64,000 bases of DNA from Streptomyces sp. NRRL F-2580. GTDB lineage: Bacteria > Actinomycetota > Actinomycetes > Streptomycetales > Streptomycetaceae. A program made the translations under genes and the position numbers. Each line of letters begins with the position of its first letter. Positions within the stretch are counted from its first letter, which is position 1. Below, piece by piece: positions 58,068 to 64,000 of the stretch. The stretch is from NCBI RefSeq assembly GCF_000720115.1, contig NZ_JOIR01000010.1, forward strand, positions 62,001 through 126,000, given 5' to 3'. The notes beneath the pieces were generated by a model. That model was not told the DNA's origin. It was given only the letters and a program-made list of their open reading frames with translations, and did no database searches.

Positions 58068-59144
58068 TCAGCCGACGACGGTCCAGGTGTCGTTGCCGGT
58101 CAGCAGCGCACCGAGGTCGCCCTTGCCGCTGCGGTCGATGGCCGTGTCGAGCTGGTCCGCCATGAGGGTGTCGTAGACGGGCCGTTCGACGCTGCGGAAG
58201 ACCCCGATGGGGGTGTGGTGCAGGGTGTCGGGGTCGGCCAGGCGGGAGAGCGCGAACGCCGTCGTGGGGCTGGCGGTCTTCGCGTCGTGGACCAGGATCC
58301 GCGACTCGTTGTCCGGGGTGACCTCCACGACCTCCAGGTCCCCGGTGGCCGGGTTGCGCACGACGCCCTTCGCGCCGTCCGCGCCGAAGCGGATCGGCCG
58401 GCCGTCCTCCAGCCGGATCACGGCCTCCAGCGCCTGGTCCCGGTCCTTGAGGACCTCGAAGGCGCCGTCGTTGAAGATGTTGCAGTTCTGGTAGATCTCC
58501 ACGAGCGCCGTGCCCTGGTGGTCGGCCGCCGCGCGCAGCACCTCGGTGAGGTGCTTGCGGTCGGAGTCGACCGTACGGGCGACGAAGGAGGCCTCGGCGC
58601 CGATCGCCAGCGACACCGGGTTGAACGGCGAGTCCAGCGAGCCCATCGGCGTGGACTTGGTGATCTTGCCGACCTCGGACGTGGGGGAGTACTGCCCCTT
58701 GGTCAGCCCGTAGATCCGGTTGTTGAACAGCAGGATCTTGAGGTTGACGTTGCGGCGCAGGGCGTGGATCAGGTGGTTGCCGCCGATGGAGAGCGCGTCC
58801 CCGTCGCCCGTGACCACCCATACGGACAGGTCGCGCCGGGAGGTGGCGAGGCCGGTGGCGATGGCGGGCGCACGGCCGTGGATGGAGTGCATCCCGTACG
58901 TGTTCATGTAGTACGGGAAGCGCGAGGAGCAGCCGATGCCGGAGACGAAGACGATGTTCTCCTTCGCCAGCCCCAGTTCGGGCATGAAGCCCTGGACGGC
59001 GGCGAGCACGGCGTAGTCGCCGCAGCCGGGGCACCAGCGGACCTCCTGGTCCGACTTGAAGTCCTTCATCGACTGCTTGGACTCGGCCTTGGGCACCAGC
59101 GAAAGCAGTGTGCGGGACCCGTCGGTCACGGTCACCTCAGTCAT
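58068..59144 (-). CDS. korB: 2-oxoacid:ferredoxin oxidoreductase beta subunit
   Basis: 358 residues from ATG 59144, with GAGGAGG 6 nt upstream inside the end of korA. It carries the thiamine diphosphate site (G-D-G-D-A-L-S-I-G-G-N-H and N-N-R-I-Y-G-L-T-K-G-Q-Y) and Cys ligands in R-W-C-P-G-C-G-D-Y and I-G-C-S-S-R. With KorA it oxidises 2-oxoglutarate (or another 2-oxoacid) to the CoA ester and reduces ferredoxin, an oxygen-tolerant alternative to the dehydrogenase complex in actinobacteria. The exact 2-oxoacid is inferred. Confidence 0.93.
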   Translation of the reverse strand: MTEVTVTDGSRTLLSLVPKAESKQSMKDFKSDQEVRWCPGCGDYAVLAAVQGFMPELGLAKENIVFVSGIGCSSRFPYYMNTYGMHSIHGRAPAIATGLATSRRDLSVWVVTGDGDALSIGGNHLIHALRRNVNLKILLFNNRIYGLTKGQYSPTSEVGKITKSTPMGSLDSPFNPVSLAIGAEASFVARTVDSDRKHLTEVLRAAADHQGTALVEIYQNCNIFNDGAFEVLKDRDQALEAVIRLEDGRPIRFGADGAKGVVRNPATGDLEVVEVTPDNESRILVHDAKTASPTTAFALSRLADPDTLHHTPIGVFRSVERPVYDTLMADQLDTAIDRSGKGDLGALLTGNDTWTVVG

Positions 59145-61080
59145 TGATGGCCTCCTCGAGGACCTTTGCGAGCTGCTCCGCCTTGAACGGCATTCCGTTG
59201 ACCTGGGTGTACGACTGCGCGTCGACCAGGTATTTCGCCCGGATCAGGATGGCGAGCTGCCCGAGGTTCATCTCCGGCACCACTACCTTCTCGTAACGCT
59301 CCAGGACCTCGCCGAGATTCCCGGGGAAGGGGTTCAGGTGGCGCAGGTGGGCCTGCGCGACGGGGAGTCCGGCGCCCCGCAGCCGGCGCACGGCGGCGGT
59401 GATGGGGCCGTAGGTGGAACCCCAGCCCAGGACCAGGGTGGTTGCTCCGTCCGGGTCGTCGACGTCCAGGTCCGGTACCCGGATGCCGTCGACCTTCGCC
59501 TGCCGGGTGCGGACCATGAGGTCGTGGTTGGCCGGGTCGTAGGAGATGTTCCCGGTGCCGTCCTGCTTCTCGATGCCGCCGATGCGGTGTTCGAGGCCGG
59601 GCGTGCCGGGAACGGCCCACGGCCGGGCGAGGGTCTCCGGGTCCCGCTTGTACGGCCAGAACACCTCGGTGCCGTCGGCGAGGGCGTGGTTCGCGCCGGT
59701 GGCGAACTTGACCTTCAGGTCGGGCAGGTCCGTGACCTCCGGGATCCGCCAGGGCTCGGACCCGTTGGCGAGGTAGCCGTCGGAGAGCAGGAAGACCGGG
59801 GTCCGGTAGGTGAGCGCGATCCGGGCCGCGTCGAGGGCGGCGTCGAAGCAGTCCGCGGGTGTCCGCGGGGCCACGATCGGGACGGGCGCCTCGCCGTTGC
59901 GCCCGAACATGGCCTGGAGGAGGTCCGCCTGCTCCGTCTTCGTCGGCAGACCGGTGGAGGGCCCGCCACGCTGGATGTCCACGATGAGCAGCGGAAGCTC
60001 CAGCGACACCGCGAGACCGATGGTCTCCGACTTGAGCGCCACACCGGGCCCGGAGGTGGTGGTCACCCCGAGCGCCCCGCCGAAGGCCGCGCCGAGCGCC
60101 GCGCCGATGCCGGCGATCTCGTCCTCGGCCTGGAAGGTCCGCACGCCGAAGTTCTTGTGCTTCGACAGCTCGTGCAGGATGTCCGAGGCCGGGGTGATCG
60201 GGTAGGAGCCCAGGTAGAGGGGCAGGTCCGCCCGCTGGCTCGCGGCGATGAGGCCGTAGGAGAGGGCCAGGTTCCCCGAGATGTTGCGGTAGGTGCCGGT
60301 GGGGAAGGCGCGGGTGGCGGGGGCGACCTCGTAGGAGACCGCGAAGTCCTCCGTCGTCTCCCCGAAGTTCCAGCCGGCCCGGAAGGCGACGATGTTCGCC
60401 TCGGCGATCTCCGGCTTCTTCGCGAACTTCTGCCGCAGGAACGTCTCGGTGCCCTCGGTGGGCCGGTGGTACATCCACGACAGCAGGCCCAGAGCGAACA
60501 TGTTCTTGCTGCGCTCGGCCTCCTTGCGGGAGAGCCCGAAGTCCTTCAGCGCCTCGACCGTCAGGGTGGTCAGCGGTACCGGGTGGAGGTTGTACGCGTC
60601 CAGGGAGCCGTCTTCCAGCGGCGAGGTCTCGTAGCCGACCTTGGCCATGGGACGTTTGGTGAACTCGTCCGTGTTGATGATGATCTCCGCGCCGCGCGGC
60701 ACGTCCGCGATGTTCGCCTTCAGCGCCGCGGGATTCATCGCCACCAGCACGTTCGGGGCGTCGCCGGGCGTGAGGATGTCGTGGTCGGCGAAGTGGAGCT
60801 GGAAGGAGGAGACGCCCGGGAGGGTTCCGGCGGGGGCGCGGATCTCGGCGGGGAAGTTCGGCAGCGTCGACAGGTCGTTTCCGAACGACGCGGTCTCCGA
60901 GGTGAAGCGGTCACCGGTGAGCTGCATACCGTCACCGGAGTCACCCGCGAACCGGATGATCACACGATCGAGACGGCGTACTTCCTTGCTGCCCGGGCTC
61001 GCCGGAGTGCGTTGTCCACCGACAACCGCACCCCCAGCCCCGTCGGCCTGCTCGGCTGGGCTGCTGACCTGGCTGGTCAC
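59137..61080 (-). CDS. korA: 2-oxoacid:ferredoxin oxidoreductase alpha subunit
   Basis: 647 residues from GTG 61080 with AAGGAGG 9 nt upstream. It is the fused alpha/gamma form: an N-terminal gamma-type domain (I-I-R-F-A-G-D-S-G-D-G-M-Q-L-T-G), then the alpha domain (Y-P-I-T-P-A-S-D-I-L-H-E-L) with Q-A-E-D-E-I-A and T-T-T-S-G-P-G-V-A-L-K-S-E. The first 35 residues are an Ala/Gly/Ser-rich extension without motif. The stop lies inside the korB start region (8-bp overlap), so they are translationally coupled. Confidence 0.93.
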   Translation of the reverse strand: MTSQVSSPAEQADGAGGAVVGGQRTPASPGSKEVRRLDRVIIRFAGDSGDGMQLTGDRFTSETASFGNDLSTLPNFPAEIRAPAGTLPGVSSFQLHFADHDILTPGDAPNVLVAMNPAALKANIADVPRGAEIIINTDEFTKRPMAKVGYETSPLEDGSLDAYNLHPVPLTTLTVEALKDFGLSRKEAERSKNMFALGLLSWMYHRPTEGTETFLRQKFAKKPEIAEANIVAFRAGWNFGETTEDFAVSYEVAPATRAFPTGTYRNISGNLALSYGLIAASQRADLPLYLGSYPITPASDILHELSKHKNFGVRTFQAEDEIAGIGAALGAAFGGALGVTTTSGPGVALKSETIGLAVSLELPLLIVDIQRGGPSTGLPTKTEQADLLQAMFGRNGEAPVPIVAPRTPADCFDAALDAARIALTYRTPVFLLSDGYLANGSEPWRIPEVTDLPDLKVKFATGANHALADGTEVFWPYKRDPETLARPWAVPGTPGLEHRIGGIEKQDGTGNISYDPANHDLMVRTRQAKVDGIRVPDLDVDDPDGATTLVLGWGSTYGPITAAVRRLRGAGLPVAQAHLRHLNPFPGNLGEVLERYEKVVVPEMNLGQLAILIRAKYLVDAQSYTQVNGMPFKAEQLAKVLEEAIND

Positions 61081-61122
61081 TGAACTGGACCTCCTTCGAG
61101 GCGTGAGCACCCCCAGAACCCA

Positions 61123-61138
61123 CCCTACGTCCGTAGGG
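61123..61138 (-). promoter_or_regulatory. Perfect palindrome upstream of korA
   Basis: CCCTACGTCCGTAGGG consists of two 7-bp half sites around a 2-bp centre, 43 bp upstream of the korA start in the promoter region. No known regulator motif was matched. A second palindrome, CTGACAGAGTGTCAG, lies at 61214-61228. Confidence 0.45.
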
Positions 61139-61213
61139 ATCAGGCTCCCCGGAGGCGACCACATTCTGGACCGTAGGACCGCCCCTTGAGACGACCCGAC
61201 CGGTATGCCGTAT

Positions 61214-61228
61214 CTGACAGAGTGTCAG
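61214..61228. terminator. Short hairpin between the response regulator and korA
   Basis: CTGACA (61214-61219) pairs with TGTCAG (61223-61228). It lies 4 nt beyond the response-regulator stop on the minus strand and could be a weak terminator or an operator for korA. Confidence 0.4.
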
Positions 61229-61232
61229 TGGA

Positions 61233-61904
61233 TCAAGATTTCAGATAAGTGAGAACGGCCAGCACACGTCGGTGATCCCCGTCACTCGGCGAGAGGCCCA
61301 GCTTCATGAAGATGTTGCTGACGTGCTTTTCCACGGCTCCGTCGCTCACGACCAGTTGTTTCGCCACGGCGGAATTGGTGCGTCCCTCGGCCATCAGCCC
61401 GAGCACCTCGCGCTCGCGCGGGGTCAGACCCGCCAGGACGTCCTGCTTGCGACTGCGGCCGAGCAGCTGGGCGACGACCTCGGGGTCGAGGGCCGTACCG
61501 CCCCGGGCCACCCGGACCACCGCGTCCAGGAACTCCCGTACCTCGGCCACCCGGTCCTTGAGCAGGTACCCCACCCCGGTACTCGAACCGGCCAGGAGTT
61601 CAGTGGCGTACTGCTCCTCCACGTACTGCGACAACACGAGCACGCCTATCCCGGGATAGTCCCGGCGCAGCCGTACGGCCGCCCGTACGCCCTCGTCGGT
61701 GTGCGTCGGCGGCATCCGTACGTCCGCCACCACCACATCCGGCAGCGCGTCCTCGGCCGCCAGCTCCGCGATCGTCTTGAGCAGGGCCTCAGCGTCCCCG
61801 ACGCCCGCCACGACGTCATGCCCCCGGTCGGTCAGCAGCCGGGTCAGGCCCTCACGCAGCAGCACTGAATCCTCGGCGATGACCACCCGCACCCTGTCTT
61901 CCAC
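61233..61904 (-). CDS. NarL/LuxR-family response regulator
   Basis: 223 residues from GTG 61904 with GGGAG 10 nt upstream; the frame continues upstream but without a receiver start. The receiver domain has D12, the phospho-acceptor Asp61 (V-V-V-A-D-V-R-M-P-P), Ser/Thr in V-L-V-L-S-Q-Y and K in L-L-K-D-R. A LuxR DNA-binding domain follows (L-T-P-R-E-R-E-V-L-G-L-M-A-E-G-R-T-N-S-A-V-A). Its cognate kinase is most likely the one encoded at 62312-63622 on the same strand, with two intergenic repeats in between. Confidence 0.93.
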   Translation of the reverse strand: MEDRVRVVIAEDSVLLREGLTRLLTDRGHDVVAGVGDAEALLKTIAELAAEDALPDVVVADVRMPPTHTDEGVRAAVRLRRDYPGIGVLVLSQYVEEQYATELLAGSSTGVGYLLKDRVAEVREFLDAVVRVARGGTALDPEVVAQLLGRSRKQDVLAGLTPREREVLGLMAEGRTNSAVAKQLVVSDGAVEKHVSNIFMKLGLSPSDGDHRRVLAVLTYLKS

Positions 61905-62044
61905 GACTTTGCAGCTCCCGCGTCCACTCGTTCCCGCACTACACGACTCAGCCAAGCATCCCAGCCTTAAGTCCTGGTGAAGGCAGAGCCGGGACAACAC
62001 GTGGGCGTCCGGGGCCACTTTTCCCGAACCGGAAGGTCACACAT

Positions 62045-62200
62045 CGAGACGGGGCCGCGCCAAATCCAGCCCCGCCGACGTTTGAGGCGCGGGGTGCGGG
62101 GCGGAGCCCCGGTCTTTCAGCCTTGCCGGGCCTTCGAGACGTGGCCGCGCCAAATCCAGCCCCGCCGGCGTTTGAGGCGCGGGGTCTGGGGCGGCGCCCC
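62045..62200 (+). repeat. Two direct 66-bp copies of the intergenic repeat (copies 3a, 3b)
   Basis: 62045-62110 and 62135-62200 (90-bp period) share CGAGACG-GGCCGCGCCAAATCCAGCCCC, a CCGGCGTTTGAGGCGCGGGG-type core and GGGGCGG-GCCCC end. Here the copies are in the same orientation, unlike the inverted pairs at 12602 and 49160. Confidence 0.85.
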
Positions 62201-62247
62201 AGGAAACGCACCCGCACCCGCAGCCCGCACCCGCACCCGGCACACAC

Positions 62248-62286
62248 GAGCGGGACCCCCGCCCACCCCGGACGGGAGTCCCGCTC
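62248..62286 (-). terminator. Hairpin terminator of the sensor kinase gene
   Basis: GAGCGGGAC (62248-62256) with GTCCCGCTC (62278-62286), extended by GGG/CCC in the loop region. It starts 26 nt after the kinase stop. The same hairpin recurs at 63877-63915 after the next kinase. Confidence 0.7.
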
Positions 62287-62311
62287 ACCAGCAACGAAGG
62301 GGCCCGGGGGG

Positions 62312-63622
62312 CTACCCCCGGTCACGCCACGGCAGCTCCGCCGTGACCGTAGTCCCGACATCGGCGGGCGAATCCACCACCAGCACCCCATCCACCGCGT
62401 CCAACCGCCCCGTCAACCCCGCCAACCCGCTCCCCCCACCAGAGGCATCCGCTCCGCCCCGCCCGTCGTCCGCGACCTGGATCAGCAGCCGCCCCCCGGA
62501 CTTCCACACGTCCACGGAGGCGGACCGGGCCATCGCGTGCTTGCTGATGTTCTGGAGCAGCTCCGAGACCGTGAAGTACGCGATCCCCTCGATCGCCGCC
62601 ACCGGCCGGGCCGGCAGGTCCACGGCCACCCGCACCGGCACCGCACACCGCGCGGCCACCGACGACAGCGCCGCGTCCAGCCCCCGGTCCGTCAGCACGG
62701 CCGGATGAATCCCGCGGGCGAGGTCCCGCAGCTCCTGCAGCGCGATCTTCACCTCGCCGTGCGCCTCGTCCACCATGCGCGCGGCAGCCTGGGGATCCTC
62801 GGTGAGCTTCTCCTTCGCCAGCCCCAGGTCCATCGCGAGCGCCACCAGCCGGGCCTGCGCCCCGTCGTGCAGATCGCGCTCGATGCGCCGCAGGTCGGCC
62901 GCCGCGGTGTCCACCACCACGCCCCGGTCCGACTCCAGCTCGGTGACGCGGCTCGCCAGACGGGAGCGCCCGAGCAGGCCGCCGACCATGACGCGGTCGA
63001 CGGTGGTCAGGGCCCGGATCACCCAGGGGGTGGCCAGGGTGAGCGCCAGCCCGGCGAGGCAGGCGAGGGCGATCTCCACGGGCGAATCGACGAAGAAGGA
63101 GTAGTCGTCGTTCTGGAAGAGCATCATCCCGGGCTGGTCGGTGTAGGTCGGGATGACCCAGAACCAGAGCGGGTACAGCAGGAGCGTCCAGCCCGACGCC
63201 CAGAACGTCAGTGCCAGGCAGAACCCGAACACCGCCCACGGGAAGTGGATCACGGAGTACAGCACGTGCCGCCAGGCGCTCCCGCTCTTGAGCAGCGCAC
63301 CCATGGCGGCGAGGGGCCCGGCCTTCTTGGCCCGGATCGGCGCGGGCCCGGCGATGTCCGCCCCGAGCAGCACGCGCACCCGGGCCCGCTCCACCGCGCC
63401 GAACCCGCGGCACATGGCGAGCACGCCGGCGAGGACCGGCACGCCGAGGAAGGTGACGAGCAGCCCGGCGCCGAGGCTCACACCGGTGATGGCGAGCGAG
63501 AAGTACAGCGTGCTCAGCGGCAGCCCGATCAGCAGGTACCCGAACTCCCGCCAGGTCCGCCCCTCGACCGGAGCCCGCAGCACCGCGCCGACACCACCGC
63601 CCGTGCCCTTGTCGTTGTCCAT
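62312..63622 (-). CDS. Sensor histidine kinase (NarX/DesK type)
   Basis: 436 residues from ATG 63622. The N-terminal half is a four-helix DUF-type sensor (helices near 30-75, 115-165, 190-215). Then HisKA_3 has the phospho-acceptor His252 (I-E-R-D-L-H-D-G-A-Q-A-R-L), and a HATPase domain has N in S-E-L-L-Q-N-I-S-K-H, D-D-G-R-G-G and G-S-G-L-A-G-L. It is typical of actinobacterial kinases that pair with NarL-type regulators. The signal is unknown. Its 3' end and terminator are nearly identical to those of a second kinase at the window edge. Confidence 0.93.
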   Translation of the reverse strand: MDNDKGTGGGVGAVLRAPVEGRTWREFGYLLIGLPLSTLYFSLAITGVSLGAGLLVTFLGVPVLAGVLAMCRGFGAVERARVRVLLGADIAGPAPIRAKKAGPLAAMGALLKSGSAWRHVLYSVIHFPWAVFGFCLALTFWASGWTLLLYPLWFWVIPTYTDQPGMMLFQNDDYSFFVDSPVEIALACLAGLALTLATPWVIRALTTVDRVMVGGLLGRSRLASRVTELESDRGVVVDTAAADLRRIERDLHDGAQARLVALAMDLGLAKEKLTEDPQAAARMVDEAHGEVKIALQELRDLARGIHPAVLTDRGLDAALSSVAARCAVPVRVAVDLPARPVAAIEGIAYFTVSELLQNISKHAMARSASVDVWKSGGRLLIQVADDGRGGADASGGGSGLAGLTGRLDAVDGVLVVDSPADVGTTVTAELPWRDRG

Positions 63623-63774
63623 GATCCCGACCCGCCCTTCCGCTCCTCGGCTACACCCCCACCCTGCCGCCCCACCCCACCCCCGAACCATGCAGCGAGT
63701 CGGCCTCTCGCCCGGGGGGTTAACCCCACTTCCGCCCAACCCACCCCCGGGCCGTTCGAAGCCCTGGCCGCTCC

Positions 63775-63824
63775 AAATCCAGCCCCGCCGGCGTTTGAGG
63801 CGCGGGGTCTGGGGCGGCGCCCCA
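63775..63824 (+). repeat. GGCGTTTGAGG-family intergenic repeat (copy 4)
   Basis: A single copy, starting CAAATCCAGCCCCGCC, with the same core and GGGGCGGCGCCCC end as 62151-62200. Confidence 0.85.
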
Positions 63825-63876
63825 GGAAGCGCACCCGCACTCGCACCCGCACCGGGCACACGCACCAGCCACACGC

Positions 63877-63915
63877 GAGCGGGACCCCCGCCCACCCCGG
63901 ACGGGAGTCCCGCTC
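63877..63915 (-). terminator. Hairpin terminator of the second kinase gene
   Basis: GAGCGGGAC (63877-63885) with GTCCCGCTC (63907-63915), the same as at 62248-62286, 26 nt after the stop of the partial kinase. Confidence 0.65.
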
Positions 63916-63941
63916 ACCAGCAACGAAGGGGGCCCGGGGGG

Positions 63942-64000
63942 CTACCCCCGGTCACGCCACGGCAGCTCCGCCGTGACCGTAGTCCCGACACCGGCGGGGG
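63942..64000 (-). CDS. C-terminus of a second sensor histidine kinase (partial)
   Basis: The last 18 codons and the TAG stop (63942-63944) of a minus-strand gene that continues beyond the window. They read P-A-G-V-G-T-T-V-T-A-E-L-P-W-R-D-R-G, differing from the end of the kinase at 62312-63622 (A-D-V-G-T-T-V...) by one residue in the shared part. A paralogous HATPase-ending kinase gene is therefore expected next door, in tandem. Nothing more can be said from this fragment. Confidence 0.75.
   Translation of the reverse strand, partial: PAGVGTTVTAELPWRDRG

Larger units (their letters stand above)
61905..62311. other. 407-bp intergenic region with two repeats and a hairpin
   Basis: No gene is seen. 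It contains two direct copies of the GGCGTTTGAGG-family repeat and, next to the kinase stop, a hairpin GAGCGGGAC (62248-62256) with GTCCCGCTC (62278-62286). The kinase transcript is therefore likely to end before the response regulator, which would need its own promoter close to 61905-62040. Confidence 0.6.
63623..63941. other. 319-bp intergenic region before the sensor kinase gene
   Basis: No gene is seen. It contains the kinase promoter region (63623-63770, C-rich on the plus strand), one copy of the intergenic repeat (63775-63824) and the terminator of the upstream kinase (63877-63915). The right half matches 62151-62311 almost base for base. Confidence 0.6.

Overview
The window is high-GC DNA with GTG/TTG starts, many 4-nt stop/start overlaps, strong GC-rich hairpin terminators and a gene content typical of a Streptomyces chromosome core: futalosine-pathway menaquinone genes, a full 14-gene respiratory complex I operon, a saturated-isoprenoid reductase, LuxR/GntR regulators and secreted cell-wall enzymes. 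No phage, plasmid, rRNA, tRNA or CRISPR signature was seen. The species cannot be fixed from the sequence alone.

Layout. 1-4400: a surface PKD/LxDTR-repeat protein (cut by the window edge), a secreted lytic transglycosylase and a cold-shock protein. 4600-14700: menaquinone block (mqnA, mqnC, menG and a geranylgeranyl-reductase-like flavoenzyme) interspersed with a membrane Ser/Thr kinase, a degenerate amidohydrolase-like protein, a LuxR protein, a DUF3152-type putative metalloprotease, a frameshifted glutaminase and a GNAT acetyltransferase. 14700-21800: a four-gene, translationally coupled MacB-like ABC export operon (lipoprotein, adaptor, ATPase with an unusual acidic repeat, permease), divergent from a small secreted protein and a lipoprotein, then an NlpC/P60 endopeptidase. 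22588-38560: nuoA-N, preceded by a Rex-like operator and closed by a hairpin terminator. 38600-46830: a Uma2-like protein, a secreted protein and a six-gene unit (GntR, dicluster ferredoxin, nitrate/sulfonate-type ABC importer, flavoprotein fused to nine HEAT repeats) that is the best candidate for an undescribed system. 46900-52050: fumarylacetoacetase, HAD phosphatase, CocE-type hydrolase and a wrecked POT peptide transporter whose middle is inverted. 52048-57850: polyprenyl diphosphate synthase, LolA-like secreted protein, a ribbon-helix-helix/Fic-like toxin-antitoxin pair, M28 aminopeptidase and RarD-like permease. 58068-64000: 2-oxoacid:ferredoxin oxidoreductase (korAB), a NarL-type response regulator, its likely sensor kinase, and the 3' end of a second, nearly identical kinase.

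How it fits together: MqnA and MqnC build the menaquinone ring, the polyprenyl synthase supplies the tail, MenG methylates, the reductase probably saturates the tail, and NuoA-N reduces the finished menaquinone with NADH; KorAB feeds reduced ferredoxin from 2-oxoacids. A family of about 50-bp GC-rich intergenic repeats sits at 3' ends of genes throughout the right and middle parts, probably as terminators.
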